64,000 nucleotides of DNA from Closterium sp. NIES-65. Lineage: Eukaryota; Streptophyta; Zygnematophyceae; Desmidiales; Closteriaceae. Positions 51,480-63,215 of the stretch are shown here, piece after piece (the first letter of the stretch is position 1; each line of letters begins with the position of its first letter). The DNA lies in contig CANXME010000387.1 in assembly GCA_948144175.1 (NCBI GenBank), positions 834,501-898,500 of the forward strand, written 5' to 3'. The notes beneath the pieces were generated by a model. It was not told where the DNA came from. It worked only from the letters and a program-made list of their open reading frames with translations, and did no database searches. The translations under genes and the position numbers were made by a program.

Positions 51480-52320
51480 GACCGTGCTGAATGAATATGC
51501 AAGAATGGATGACAATGTCGTACAATAACACAACGGTTTCAATGTCCATGCAATGTTCGATGACAATGCAACACCATACCACAACGGATTCACCGTGTCG
51601 CGCAACCCGCAGGCCTGAACGGTGCATCGTCGCACAGTCTAACCATGGCTGTCGATAATGCATCTACGCTTGTGCGTTGGGCCTCTGCTTCATACAACTC
51701 CTTCTAAGCATCTTGTTTAATGTCTGTGCAAGAATGGATGCCAATGCAACACCATACCACAACGGATTCACCATGTCGCGCAACCCGCAGGCCTGAACGC
51801 TGCATCGTCGCACAGTCTAACCATGGCTGTCGATAACGCATCTACGCTTGTGCGTCGGACCTGTGCTTCATACAACTCCTTCTAAGCACCTTGTTCAATG
51901 TCTGTGCAAGAATGGATGCCAATGCAACACCATACCACAACGGATTCACCATGTCGCGCAACCCGCAGGCCTGAACGTTGCATCGTCGCACGGTCTAACC
52001 ATGGCTGTCGATAACGCATCTACGCTTGTGCGTTGGGCCTGTGCTTCATACCACTCCTTCTAAGCACCTTGTTTAATGTCTGTGCAAGAATGGATGCCAA
52101 TGCAACACCATACCACAACGGATTCACCATGTCGCGCAACCTGCAGGCCTGAACGGTGCATCGTCGCATAGTCTAACCATGGCTGTCGATAACGCATCTA
52201 CGCTTGTGCGTCGGACCTGTGCTTCATACAACTCCTTCTAAGCACCTTGTTTAATGTCTGTGCAAGAATGGATGACAATCCATCACCATACCACAACGGA
52301 TTCACGTTTGTTACTATTGA
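51480..52320 (+). repeat. 178-bp tandem repeat array, about 4.5 units
   Basis: Using GCAAGAATGGATG as landmark, copies start at 51499, 51728, 51906, 52084 and 52262. The last three steps are exactly 178 bp; the first is 229 because of a 51-bp insert. Units contain ACCATACCACAACGGATTCA and AACCATGGCTGTCGATAACG and are over 90% alike by eye. They share no sequence with the intron minisatellites. The array could be a small satellite or a subterminal repeat of the adjacent transposon. Confidence 0.88.
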
Positions 52321-52823
52321 TAATCGTGTTAGAATGTCGTCCGCTGGCCCTAAACCATTGTGGCAAAGCCTAAAAGTGCACAGTACATCTCTCACAAGTA
52401 ATAATTCTGGACGGTCGTTATGTGTGTGACGTAAGAATCACCGATTAACTTACCCCAACCCTGTGGTAAACCATTTGCAACTTAGAGTTTGATGAAATGC
52501 ATTGTTGTATGTTTGAATAAAATTTAGTGATTTATGCGTTGGCAACCGTGATTGGCCGACGCATCTCAAACGATTCCCCCCCGCAACACAGTCATCAGCC
52601 AAGAGGTACTTCAGCCATTGAGCGGCTGAGATCGAGCGGTAGGTGGGTTTGTGCAAGGGTGGCTATACGTACACCGTCCAATATAGCCTGATAGGGTTAC
52701 ATTACTCTCTCTAGTCTCGCAACCCACCCCAACCACCCTCGTGTCCCACCCACCTGCTTCCGTCACTCCCTGGACCAAACACTTTGACGCTGCTCGTTCC
52801 CTTGACACACTTTAGCGCGAAGC
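52321..52823. other. No gene recognised between the tandem array and the unknown gene
   Basis: Unique sequence with several CCACCC words near 52720-52760 and no convincing ORF. It should contain the promoter of the downstream gene, but no clear TATA box is seen. Confidence 0.5.
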
Positions 52824-52988
52824 ATGGTGGCTACTATGACAGATTTAGTTGAAGGGGCGGTTTTCGAAACCCCTTACAGTGATAGACCGTCGATAATCCC
52901 ATCGTGGGATTCAGTTGCAGAACCCTTTCGAAACCGGCTCAACCCTTCCGCGCGATTTGCGACTTTTCTCCTCCTACAATTACCATGA
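52824..52988 (+). CDS. Possible 54-codon upstream ORF overlapping the unknown gene's start by ATGA
   Basis: ATG 52824 opens MVATMTDLVEGAVFETPYSD and reads 54 codons to TGA 52986-52988. That stop overlaps the ATG at 52985 of the main gene (ATGA), an arrangement allowing reinitiation. It may instead be a true first exon if a splice exists (CAG at about 52920), or chance. Confidence 0.35.
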   Translation: MVATMTDLVEGAVFETPYSDRPSIIPSWDSVAEPFRNRLNPSARFATFLLLQLP

Positions 52989-55900
52989 CACGTGCAATAC
53001 GTAACCAAGCAATGGAGGAGGAACAGGCTGGCCGCCGCGCGACAAGGACGACGTCTAAACAAATCGATAGGGAGTGTGGGGGCGGCGCTAAAAAAACTAA
53101 TGCGTCCGTCGCTCGTGGCATTGCGATGAAAAAAGCGGCGGCAAAAAAGGTCGCGCGCGGTCAACAGGAGGCCGGCAAGAAAGCGGAAGACAAGGGCCCT
53201 AAACCAACGCCACGCAAGCGTGTTTCTACAGTGAACAAAGATGCGGATGTTGCCTCTGCTGGAACCGAGCCCAGTCCGAGTAAAGGTAGCACCACTGGCG
53301 GCAACGAAGATCCGGGGCGAGGAAGTGCGAGTCTTGCACTCCCGTCGGCGGAGATGGAGGGATCGGCGACAGAGGGAAATCACATAAGGGATCCCCGCGC
53401 CGACCATGCCGCAACCAAGGAGTCCGAGGCGGCGGCAACGCAACACCATTTGACGCTGCTCCAGCCGACCGTGGTCGAAGGTTCTGCAGCCGTGCTGGAT
53501 AAGGACAAGGTGGGGGAGCACGAGTCGGTGGGGCTGGTCGGTGGCTCTCCACCTTCTGGTGGACGGGGGAGGCGTAGGCAGAGGAAGAGCGATGGGGAGG
53601 ACGATTATGACACCGCCGTGCCCGGGGACCACATTACGCGGGCGAAGAGGCGGCAGACAATAGGTAGTGCTGACGACGCCGGAGGCGTGGCAGTTGGGAC
53701 ACCGCGAGGCGCCAAGGAAGCTAGTGGCAAGGCGGGCGGTCAAGCATTGCGCCAGAAGGGCCGACCCGCAGCAAGAAAAGCATCCGGCGGAAGGAGAGGC
53801 AAGAAAGCAGCGACGGGAACAAAGCCAAAACGGGGCGATGAAAACCCCGGTGATGCGGAGGAGGAGGAGGAGGATGAGGAGGAGGATGCGGAGGGAGAGG
53901 AGGATGAAGAGGAAGCGGAGGAGGATGACGTGGATGTTGGGGAGGATGAAAAAGATGAGAATGATGGCGGGGAGGACGAAGAGGAGGAGGAGGAGGAGGA
54001 GGAGGAGGAGGATGAGGAGGAGGAGGAGGGGGAGGAGGAGGAGGAGGAGGAAGAGGAGGAGGAGGAGGAGGAGGAGGAGGAGGAGGAGGAGGAGGAGGAG
54101 GAGGAGGAGGAGGAGGAGCAGGGTGACGACGAGGAGGAGGATGTGGAGGAGGAGGAGGAGGAGGAGGAGGAGGAGGAGGAGGAGGAGGAGGAGGAGGAGG
54201 AGGAGGAGGAGGAGGAGGAGGAGGAGGAGGAGGCAGCGGAGGAGGATGAGGAGGAGGAGGAGGAGGAGGAGGAGGAGGAGGAGGAGGAGGAGGAGGAGGA
54301 GGAGGAGGAGGAGGAGGAGGAGGATGTGGCGCCAGTGAAGGGACGGGGCGGGCATGGCAGACGAGTGAGTGGTACAGGGAAGGAGGGGGGCCGGACTCGC
54401 CCTTCCCGAAAACGCGGGGCAGTTGACGCTGCGCGCGGCGAAGCATCGGGCAAACCGAAGGCGTGTAAGGTGAAGGTCGAAAGTGAAGGGGTTGGTAAAA
54501 AGCAAGGGAGCCAGGGAGCAAAAGGGGATGGAGGAGGAAAGGGTGGCCGCGCCAAAGGGGTTCCAGTGGGTACCAGCAAGAAAGAACCTGCCGGTAAACG
54601 TCGCAGCGTCCGCCAAAGCACCCCGCGGAAAGGTGGCAACGAGAAGGCGCAGGCTGCCCCAAAACCGAAGGGACAGCAGAAAGGTGAGCATTGTGTCCAA
54701 TAAAACTGGCGTGACGTGTTGAACCATCTGCTAGCCCGTGCCAAAAAACACCCGTTTTTCACATTGTTACTCCCATGCAGGGAAGGAGAAGGTCGACGAA
54801 TCTGCCAAGCAAGGTAAACCCTCTTGTCTCAAACCAGTACAACCCTGAACCCGATCTAGATTCAAACCGTTCTGAATATGCATGCATGTCTGGCCCCGCC
54901 TTGAAACCGATCGACTCTATTATATTTTGCCGTCTCCCTCTACATCTCAGCCCCTCGCGTTACAGGCATTGGGCCGCCCGTAAGCGTGCAACGAATGCAT
55001 CTAACGAAGGCTGCCGGAAGAGCGAGTGTTACACCGCTCTCCTCCAGAGCACCAAGGTACTACACGCCATGGGCCGGCTCGAGCCTAGTCGCTGCGACGG
55101 AACCAGGCGCGCCAAGAGGAGAGGAATCCGAATCCCCTCCACCCGCCCCCGTCACGCAGTCCCCACTCGCCTCACCCTCGTACCAATTTCGGCAACTCCG
55201 CGCTTCTCCTGTCCGAGGCAGGGCGGTCTCCCCTCTCGCCAATCCTTCGCGCGGGCATCAGGCAGGCAGTTATGCCAATCCCTTCCTTGAGCTCCCCTTT
55301 TTCCGCCAGCGTGATAGTGTGAGGGCACACGGGACTACTGCAGAAGACGTTGATCCCCTTGGCCAGAGGGGGGATTCTTCACACCCTTTTCCACCGCTCA
55401 TGGGTGCCCTAGGTGAAAGTGCGGAGCACGAGCATTTTGTTACACGGGAGGAGTTCCAGGCGCTGCGGTCTGAGATGTACGCCATGTTTGCACAGCTCGG
55501 CCTACGTCGTGGAGTACCTGCCAGCAATGCCGGCGGGTCGGCAGCCCTGCCTATGGCTAGTACCCCGCCGCCGATGAGCGCCGTGGACAAGGCAGTGTTG
55601 CAGGAGACAAACCCATTCCCGGTATGTGGCGGGCCACATGGGGAGGGCTGGGGTTGACGTGGCAACAAGGGCGGGGTTGGGGCTGACATGGCGGTTTCGA
55701 AGGGAACACGGGAGCGGCGCGTGACGAGGCGACGCGTATCCGGTGGGTGGGGGGTGACGTGGCATGGGGTGGGTGGGTGTGACGTGGCACGTGGGGCTGG
55801 TTGTTGGTGGACGTGGCGGATGCAGGAGGGTGTGACGTGGCACGTGGGGCTGGTTGGTGGACGTGGCGGACAAGGAGGGTGTGATGTGGCGGAAGGTGAG

Positions 55901-58169
55901 GGTTGGGGATGACGTGGCACCCTACAAGGGTACACGTGAGCGGCACATGACAAAGCGGGGCGTCTCAGGTGGGTGGGGGGTGACGTGGCTCTTGGTGGGG
56001 GGTGTGAAGTGGCAAGTAGGGCGGGTTGTTGGCGGATGCAAAAGGGTGTGACGTGGCAGAATGTGAGGGTTGGGGCTGACGTGGCGGTTTGGAATGGTAC
56101 ACGGGAGCGGCGCGTGACGAGGCGACGCGTATCAGGTGGGTGGGGGGTGACGTGGCATGGGGTGGGAGGGTGTGACGTGGCACGTGGGGCTGGTTGTTGG
56201 TGGACGTAGCGGATGCAGGAGGGTGTGACGTGGCACGTGGGGCTGGTTGGTGGACGTGGCGGACAAGGAGGGTGTGACGTGGCGGAAGGTGAGGGTGGGG
56301 GATGACGTGACAGATGAAGATGGGTGTGACGTGGCGGAAGGTGAGGGTTGGGGATGACGTGGCACCTTAAAAGGGTACACGTGAGCGGCACATGACAAAG
56401 CGAGGCGTCTCAGGTGGGTGGGGGGTGACGTGGCTCTTGGTGGGGGGTGTGACGTGGCAAGTAGGGCGGGTTGTTGGCGGATGCAAAAGGGTGTGACGTG
56501 GCAGAATGTGAGGGTTGGGGCTGACGTGGCGGTTTGGAATGGTACACGGGAGCGGCGCGTGACGAGGCGACGCGTGTCAGGTGGGTGGAGGGTGACGTGG
56601 CATGGGGTGGGAGGGTGTGACGTGGCACGTGGGGCTGGTTGTTGGTGGACGTGGCGGATGCAAGAGGGTGTGACGTGGCACGTGGGGCTGGTTGGTGGAC
56701 GTGGCGGACAAGGAGGGTGTGACGTGGCGGAACGTGAGGGTTGGGGATGACGTGGCGGATGCAGGTGGGTGTGACGTGGCGGAAGGTGAGGGTTGGGGAT
56801 GACGTGGCGGTTAGAAATGGTACACGTGACCACAGCGCATGACAAAGCGAGGCGTGTCAGGTGGGTGGGGGGTGACGTGGCTTGTGGTAGGGGGGTGTGA
56901 CGTGGCAAGTAGGCCGGGTTGTTGGTGGACGTGTCGGATGGTGCAGGGTGTGACGTGGCAATTTCAAACAGTGTTGCTAGTCACCATCCCATGGTCACGC
57001 GGCCACCCTCATAACTGCTGGTTTTTCTCTTCCATGTCGTGTTGTATACCTTACACCCCTGCGCAGAACAAAGCCTACTTAGTGTGCTCTCAACTCATGT
57101 TTCTGAACCCGCCGAAGAAAATACAGTACTACCCTGCACCGGAGGAAGTGTTCGAAGCGTTCTCTGTCCACTTGTCTGCAGAAGGGCTCGAGGCAATGAA
57201 GCTGCTATGGTTGCACAATGACAAGTCAACCATGAGAGTCTTCAACCACCAGCTGTCCTCAACAAGGTCAACTATCAACTCCACCCTCAGGCCAGCAGCA
57301 TACACCGGCATGGGCCTTGCCGATTACAGCCATCTCGTGGATAGCCTGCCCGCTGAGCTACACCCAACGACTTGGTTCGACGACGATCAACTCCTAGCCG
57401 AGTACAGAGATGGTATGTGCAGTGCAACTCGAAAACACAATATGCCCTACCATATGCCCCTTGGTAGCTACATATCACCGTGCGATGTGGCTCACCTTGA
57501 CTCTCATCCCCCCATTTGATTTCTCTACAAAACCCTTTCCAACCCATACCCTCTCTGCCAAAAAGCAGAACAGTGGGCCCTCAACTGGCACTTTGATAAG
57601 GCCACCGGGACACCCTTCAGCAACCCCTTGTTCGCTTATGCGTTCAAACTCTCCTTCAAGAGGGGCGGGGCGGTGTTCACCAAGTTCAAGAGCCGCATGG
57701 TGGCATGGGGCCTGTTTTTGGTAAGGATGTAGATATGTGTTTGTACCCCCATGCCTCATCCCTTAACCCCTTGCCTGTACTTCAGCTAAAAGCCTGGTCG
57801 ATTAGGCCTTTGCAGTTACGTAGATAGTGACGACTGCATCACCGCTTTCAGTTGCCTCATTTACCCGTAACCTACCCTCCTCATAAACCATCCACCCAAC
57901 CCCACACCACATTGCAGGTCGGGTGGCCCCTTCTGCAGGATAAGCGTTGCAAGCGAATCAGTAGCCAGCCAGAGCAGAACATGCCAGACTACCAGGAGTG
58001 GTGCGAAAAGGTCAAACAGATGATCCATTTTGCTCTCGTGGAGCGGAGGATCCCCCACGATCCGGCTATAGGTGCGTTCATCTTTCCGAACAAGTTCCTC
58101 ATCGACGACGGCGACCTTGGAGATGTCGTCCTTGCCCACCGGGCGCTTTCAAGGCCCGCCAGTGCGTAG
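52985..58169 (+). CDS. Unrecognised six-exon gene with long acidic tract, second (complete) copy
   Basis: Exons: 52985-54683, 54781-54813, about 54965-55621, 57067-57412, 57566-57720 and 57918-58169 (TAG stop). Each intron is GT-AG and reading phases agree throughout. Exon 1 is Lys/Arg/Ala/Gly-rich, with a Glu/Asp tract of about 150 residues (53862-54325) and a basic C-terminal part, resembling nuclear or chromatin proteins in composition only. Exon 3 has VTREEFQALRSEMYAMFAQL; exon 4 KAYLVCSQLMFLNPPKKIQY; exon 5 ALNWHFDKATGTPFSNPLFA; exon 6 PDYQEWCEKVKQMIHFALVE and ends LSRPASA. An alternative in-frame start is 52904. I know no matching family; it could be a host gene family or cargo of an undescribed mobile element. 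Confidence 0.72.
53862..54325 (+). repeat. (GAG/GGA)n purine tract coding poly-Glu
   Basis: About 460 bp, nearly pure GAGGAG, broken by GAT and rare GAC codons, part of exon 1 of the unknown gene. The opposite strand is pure pyrimidine, which explains the antisense poly-Leu, poly-Ser and poly-Pro ORFs. Length variation and assembly error are likely here. Confidence 0.88.
55622..57066 (+). repeat. Intron 3 of the second gene copy: G-rich minisatellite with about 446-bp higher-order unit
   Basis: Same TGACGTGGC-rich material as in the first copy, but arranged in larger units: GCGTCTCAGG or GCGTGTCAGG at 55960, 56405 and 56852 gives steps of 445 and 447 bp. The donor is GTATGTGG at 55622; the acceptor CTGCGCAG ends at 57066. 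Confidence 0.83.
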
Positions 58170-58519
58170 GCTATTTGACCTGGTGCTAAGACTGCTTGTT
58201 GCTAGAATGCTGAATAATGATTCTTGTAAACCGCAATAATAAATGCAATTTTGAAATCCTCAATATCCAAAATGAACAAAAGCAGAATTTAGTTCTGAAT
58301 AATATGGTCACGAATTTGCAACAAAACGGATTGCGCCCGAATGTCATCCTGAAAAGCTTGCGTGCCAAATTGGAACTTGAACCGAGCCAAACCTTGTCGC
58401 GAGATGTGTCTCGAAGCTCCTATCAAATGACTCCAACCATCGGTCCAAATTGGCTCCGGATTTTTTTACGCGAAGACAATCGAAATCAAAATTCGTCCAA
58501 ACTTGGCATAGGGTTTTTG
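58170..58519 (+). other. AT-rich 3' flank of the unknown gene with AATAAA
   Basis: An AATAAA at 58238-58243, 69 bp after the stop, is a plausible polyadenylation signal. The rest is unusually AT-rich for this window; no gene recognised. Confidence 0.55.
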
Positions 58520-58950
58520 TGATGATGGTGGCAAGGGGCCTGTTTTTGGTAAGGATGTAGATATGTATCTGTACACCCATGCCTCATGTCTCGGGAAATA
58601 TGGGTTGCCTCTACTTCATCTAAATCCCTGGTTGCTTAGGCGTTTGCGGTTACGTAGGGTGTGTCGTCTTCACCGCTTTCAGTTGGCCCATATACCCGTA
58701 ACCCCCCCCCCCCCCCCCCCCATACTCCATCCACCCAACCCTACACCACATTGCAGATCGAGTGGCCCCTTCTGCACGATATGCGTCGCAAGCGAATTCC
58801 GGCCCAGCCGGAACAAAACAGGCCGGACTACTTCGAGTGGTGTGACAAGGTCAAACAGATGATACACTTGGCCGTCGTGGAGCGGCGGATCCCACACGAT
58901 CCGTCTCAGGGCGCGTTCGTCTTCCTGAACAAGTTCCTCATCGACGATGG
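58520..58950 (+). pseudogene. Partial tandem duplicate of the last exons of the unknown gene
   Basis: 58525-58570 repeats the end of exon 5 and its donor (GGCCTGTTTTTGGTAAGGAT). An intron-like stretch with an 18-C run near 58705-58722 leads to a second version of exon 6 from 58758 (EWPLLHDMRRKRIPAQPEQN, PDYFEWCDKVKQMIHLAVVE), ending after NKFLIDDG where it fuses with element H near 58950. Sequence differs at many codons from exon 6, so the duplication is not recent. Confidence 0.78.
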
Positions 58951-60290
58951 CGCGCTGATGGTCACCAGACGGAACTGCCTTGGTGAATATATCAGCAGTG
59001 TTGGCCTGAGTGGCCATGTGAGCAAGGCGAAGCTGACCCCGCTGCTGCAACACTCGAGCTAGGAAGTAACGCAGAGAGATGTGCTTCGTTGTGTGCTCCA
59101 GTCTGTGCTCCTGACACAACGCAATGGCGGCCTTGTTGTCTACGTACAGAACTAGAGGAGAACGAGGCCGCTCTCCCAGGTCGGTCAGCAGGTAGGTGAG
59201 CGAGCGTAGCTCCTATGCAGCCATGGCTGTGGCGTAGATCTCAGCCTCACAACTGGAGCTGAGAACAGAAGACGAGCATGTAGACTGCCTAGAAACAGAA
59301 CCGGAGCGAAGGCTGAAAGTGTAACCCTGTGACAACCGCTGTGTAGCCTGGTCGTCAACCCAAGAAGTGTCTGAGTGTCCAGTGAGGACAACTGAGCTCC
59401 GCCCTCCAAGAACGAGCCCCATGTCCGATGTACTGCACAAGTAGCGCAGTACCCTCTTAGCAGCATCCATGTGCACCTTTCGGTGCCGACCAGGAGCCAC
59501 GTAGCGAGCAAGAAGGCCAAGAGGGTACGCAAGGTCAGGTTGAGTGCAAATCATCAGGTACATGAGGCAGCCCACTAGCTCTGGGTAAGGACCACTCAGC
59601 TCTACGGACTCATGCGAAGGTGGAGCTGAGAGTGAGTGACCTGTAGCTAGAGGACTGTGCTGTGCTGAGGACCAGGTGAAGCTGAAGCGCTGAAGGACCT
59701 GCTGCACCATGTGTGACTGGGTCAGGGTGATGGTGCGGCCTGCTCTGTCCCGGGTGATCTGCAAGCCTAAGTAGCTGCGCAGCTCACCCAGGTCTGTGCA
59801 CGTGTGTCTCTTCTGCAACTCTGACTTCACCACGGCGAGAGCCTCAGTGTCATCAGTGGCAAAGACCAAGTCATCGACGTACACGAGGATGTAGAATAGC
59901 GGCAGCGAAGTGTCGTTGCGCAGAAACAGCGACGGGTCAGCAGTCGACGGAGTAAACTCAAGAGCCGCAAGTGTTGTCCTAAGTGTGTCGTGCCACTCAT
60001 GTGGCACCTGGCGGAGACCGTAGACCGGCCGCCGGAGGTTCCACTGGGTTCCAGGAGGGAACAACCTAGAGATGCCAGGTGGGCGGCGCAGCCAGATCTC
60101 CTCGTGCAGGCTGCCCTGTAAGAAGGCTGTGCTGAAGTCAAAAGAGTGAAGCTCGTAGTCACGCTGAACCGCAACATGCAGCAGCACCCGAAGAGTGGTC
60201 ATCTTTGGGGTGGGGGAGAAGGTCTGGAAGAAGTCGACTCCCTCCCTCTAACTGAAGCCTCGAGCAACGTAACAAGCCTTGAAAGCAGGC
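58951..60290 (-). pseudogene. Element H RT and RNase H
   Basis: The frame 60202-59213 carries MTTLRVLLHVAVQRDYELHS, FDFSTAFLQGSLHEEIWL, VYGLRQVPHEWHD, and the catalytic YVDDLVFA near 59870. It also has RNase H GHSDTSWVDDQATQ and a stop after EAEIYATAMAA at 59213 (relatives read AAQELRW; a Gln or similar codon became TAG). The next frame reads EHRLEHTTKHISLRYFLARV and NTADIFTKAVPSGDHQR and is truncated. Confidence 0.88.
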
Positions 60291-62100
60291 GGAGAACTCG
60301 GGGGCCGCTTCACCCTGAAAATCCACATGCCACTGACGATGTTCGCCCCAGGAGGGGGAACCTCGTCAACGTATGTGCCTGTGGACTTCCAGGATGCCAT
60401 CTCTGCGTCCATGGCTTCTGCCACTGAGAGGAGTACTCACCCGCGATCGCCTCAGCGTAAGAGCGCGGGGTCGGGATGTCTGGAGCATTCGGGTCTCCCT
60501 CACGGGCAAGCAGCATGGACATGAGATGAGGCGCAACAGCTGCAAGACACTCAAGGTCCTGCTGCCTCTCCTCAAAGACGTCCATGCCAAGAGCACACTC
60601 ACCCCCGATGGACGGAGGACAGACACACTCAGACTCAGCAACTAGACTAGCGGCGTAGTCTAGACGACAGGCAGCAGCAAATTCAACAAGCTCAGCGACT
60701 AAGGCAGACGCAGCAGCAGACTCAAACGACGGGTCAATGACAACTGTGGCTAGCAGACGCGTGACTGTAGGGTGAGCAGTACAGGTGCGGTCAGACTTAG
60801 ACTCACGAACGGTAGGCAGAGAAGACGGAGGAGGGGACGGCAGGGGAACACGCTGCGGAGGAGAGGAAGGACGACGGACGATGAGGTGGGTGCCGGAGAC
60901 AGCCGACTGACGCGAATAAGGAACACGACGACCGGAACGATCAGAACGGACAGGCGAGACAGGACGCGACACAGGCTCACGACGCTTAGTAAGACCCCCT
61001 GTCTGCTGAGTGTAAGGAGAAGGAGCAGGCAGCGGTGAGCTAGGCTGTAACGGAAGACGAATAGACGAAGGGAGACTAAGAACCTGGCGAAGTGCAGAGT
61101 CAGACGGTGGAGCAAAGAACGGGCGTGGCTGTGTAGTGCTACCAGCACTAGCAGCTCCAGTACCCCCAGCAGCTCCAGCAACTCTAGCAGCTCCAGAATC
61201 CTCAGCTCGAGCTCCTCCAGGACCAGCTCCACTAGCAGTAGCACCCCCAGAACCGGCACCTCCTATCCCAGAGTCTCCAGCCTCGGTGTCTCCAGCAGCA
61301 GCACCCTCAGGCTCAGCACCTCCAGCCCCAGCAGCTCCAGTACCTCTAGTACAAGCACCTCCGGGACTAGCACCACTCCCAGCTCCAGTGACGTCAGCAA
61401 AAGTACCTCCTGCGGCAGAGCCCCGAGCTCCAGAAGCGCGACCCTGACGGTGACTGTACCAGTCGTGCAGCTGCTGTGAGGTGAGAGGCACACGCGGACG
61501 AAGGCGGCTACTCCAAGGAGACCGCACAACAGCAAACTCAGAACCCTCAGTGCCAGCACCCGCAGCAGCTCTAGAACCTCCAGCGCCAGCACCCTCAGCA
61601 GCTCCAGAACCTCCACCTCCAGCGCCACCAGCGCCAGCACCTCCAGCAGCTCCAGAACCTCCAGCTCCAGCACCCTACGCAGATCCAGAACCTCCGGCAG
61701 AAACAACTCCAGTAGCAGAGTCACCAGCTCAAGCGCCTCCCGCACTAGGGCCCCTAGCTCCAGCACCGAGACCTTGACGGCCAACGTACCACTCACGCAG
61801 CTGCTGTGGGGAGAGAGGGAGTCGACGACGAGAGTGCAGCGGCAAAGTACCAGCGGAGTGACTACGGAGACCGCCGCTCCAAGAAGACAACTCACTAGAC
61901 ACCTCAGCGCCTCCATGTGCAGCACCCCCAGACTCAGTACCCCCACGCTCAGCACCCCCAGACTCCTCTCGCCCAGACTCAACACCTCCAGTCTCCGCAC
62001 CCCCAGGCTCAGCAGCTAGAGGCTCTGCACCCCCAGGCTCAGCACCCCCAGGCTTCGCACCCCCAGAAGTAGCACCCCTAGCAGGACCACTCTCAGCAGG
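60291..62100 (-). pseudogene. Element H integrase-RT linker with Gly/Ala/Glu repeats
   Basis: The frame 61527-60310 starts RVPLTSQQLHDWYSHRQGRA and passes through a GAGGAxP-type repeat, then PSVTRLLATV-like and ECALGMDVFEERQQDLECLA blocks found in the other copies, to the RT N-terminus. Another frame (62160-61729) has LPLSPQQLREWYVGRQG, so two LREWY-type motifs occur here too. Frameshifts separate the pieces. Confidence 0.8.
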
Positions 62101-63215
62101 ACTTGAGTCACCAGTGACCTCAACCGGCGCAGTCAAGGGAGGAGGGTCTACCTGAGACACCTGAAGGAGCAGGACCGGGAGCGGGTAGGGGGTCTACCTG
62201 GGGAGCACCTGGAGCAAGGAAGAGCGGCGGGGGGGGGGAGAGGGCCAGTGCGGTAGGCGAAGAGACGGTAAAAGGGAACCGACTCGTCGAACGTGACGTC
62301 CTAAGAGGGGAAGACACGGCGAAGGTGGGGTGGTAAAACTGCCAACCAGGCACGTCAGGGACAAAGCCATGGAAGATTCAAGGAACAGCGCGGGCGGAGA
62401 GCTTGTCGGCGGTGGTATGGCGGACAAAGGCACGAGCACCCCAGACCCGGAAACGCGACGCATCGCCAACCTTCCCCGTCCACAGCAGTGTGGACGAGGT
62501 CTCCGGCAAGGAGACACGGGGCCAGAGGTTGAACTCATGCGCGGCGTACTAGACCGCAAACGGCCACAGAAATGGGGGGCAGCCACATGGATCAGGGAGG
62601 TACGAGCGACCTCCATGACTAAGCCAATGCGGCGCTCAGCAACCCCATTCTGGTGCGGAGAGGCTGGAAGCGTGAACGTCTGGCGGATGCCGTGCTCCAC
62701 ACAGAAGGCTTCCAGCAGGTCCGAGGAGAACTCACGACCTCTGTCAGAGTGCAGACGCAGGACAGGAAAGTCCGACTGGAAACGCTTGCGAAGCTGGAGA
62801 CAAACAGTGCGGATTCAGGGGATCAAAAAATCATGGACCTCCTCCTTGCGCTAGAAGGGGAAGACCGTGGTGTAACGCGTGTAGTCGTCGACGACCAGCA
62901 GGAAGTACCGCTCGTGGCCTTGTCCACGGACGCGAGTTGGGCCCCACACGTCCAGGTGGAGAGTCTGCAGGGGAGCCTCTATGGGAGGGAACGAGGAGGA
63001 GTGAGGAGCGGCGCGCTGCCGCCCCTCGACACAGGGAAGACAGGGAGGAGCAAGCAAGGGTGGGAGGGGAGGGAGAACCCTGGGAAGACCAGAGACAAGG
63101 TAACGGGAGTGCATGCCACGAAGGCGCTGCATCGAAGGGTGTCCAAGGCGGTGGTGCCAAAGGAGCGTCCAGTGCGACAGGGTGCAACACGAGCAAGGAG
63201 CCGACACTGACCTGA
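62101..63215 (-). pseudogene. Element H integrase
   Basis: The N-terminal part (LWHHRLGHPSMQRLRGMHSR, CLPCVEGRQRAAPHSSSFPP, TLHLDVWGPTRVRGQGHERY) lies at 63207-62851. After a frameshift the core is degraded around 62820, then HGIRQTFTLPASPHQNGVAE at 62700-62630 and the C-terminal region to 62194 in mixed frames. The three acidic residues of the core can still be placed (LDVWGP, SDRGREF-like, AERRIG). Confidence 0.82.

Noticed and set aside
51480..52320. CRISPR-like array
   Set aside because: Units are directly tandem at 178 bp without unique spacers, and the setting is eukaryotic.
52874..54727. 617-codon minus-strand ORF (and two more antisense ORFs) with long Leu, Ser or Pro runs
   Set aside because: They are the antisense of the GAGGAG purine tract of exon 1; a pure pyrimidine strand has no stops. 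The plus strand has consistent splicing and a paralogue.
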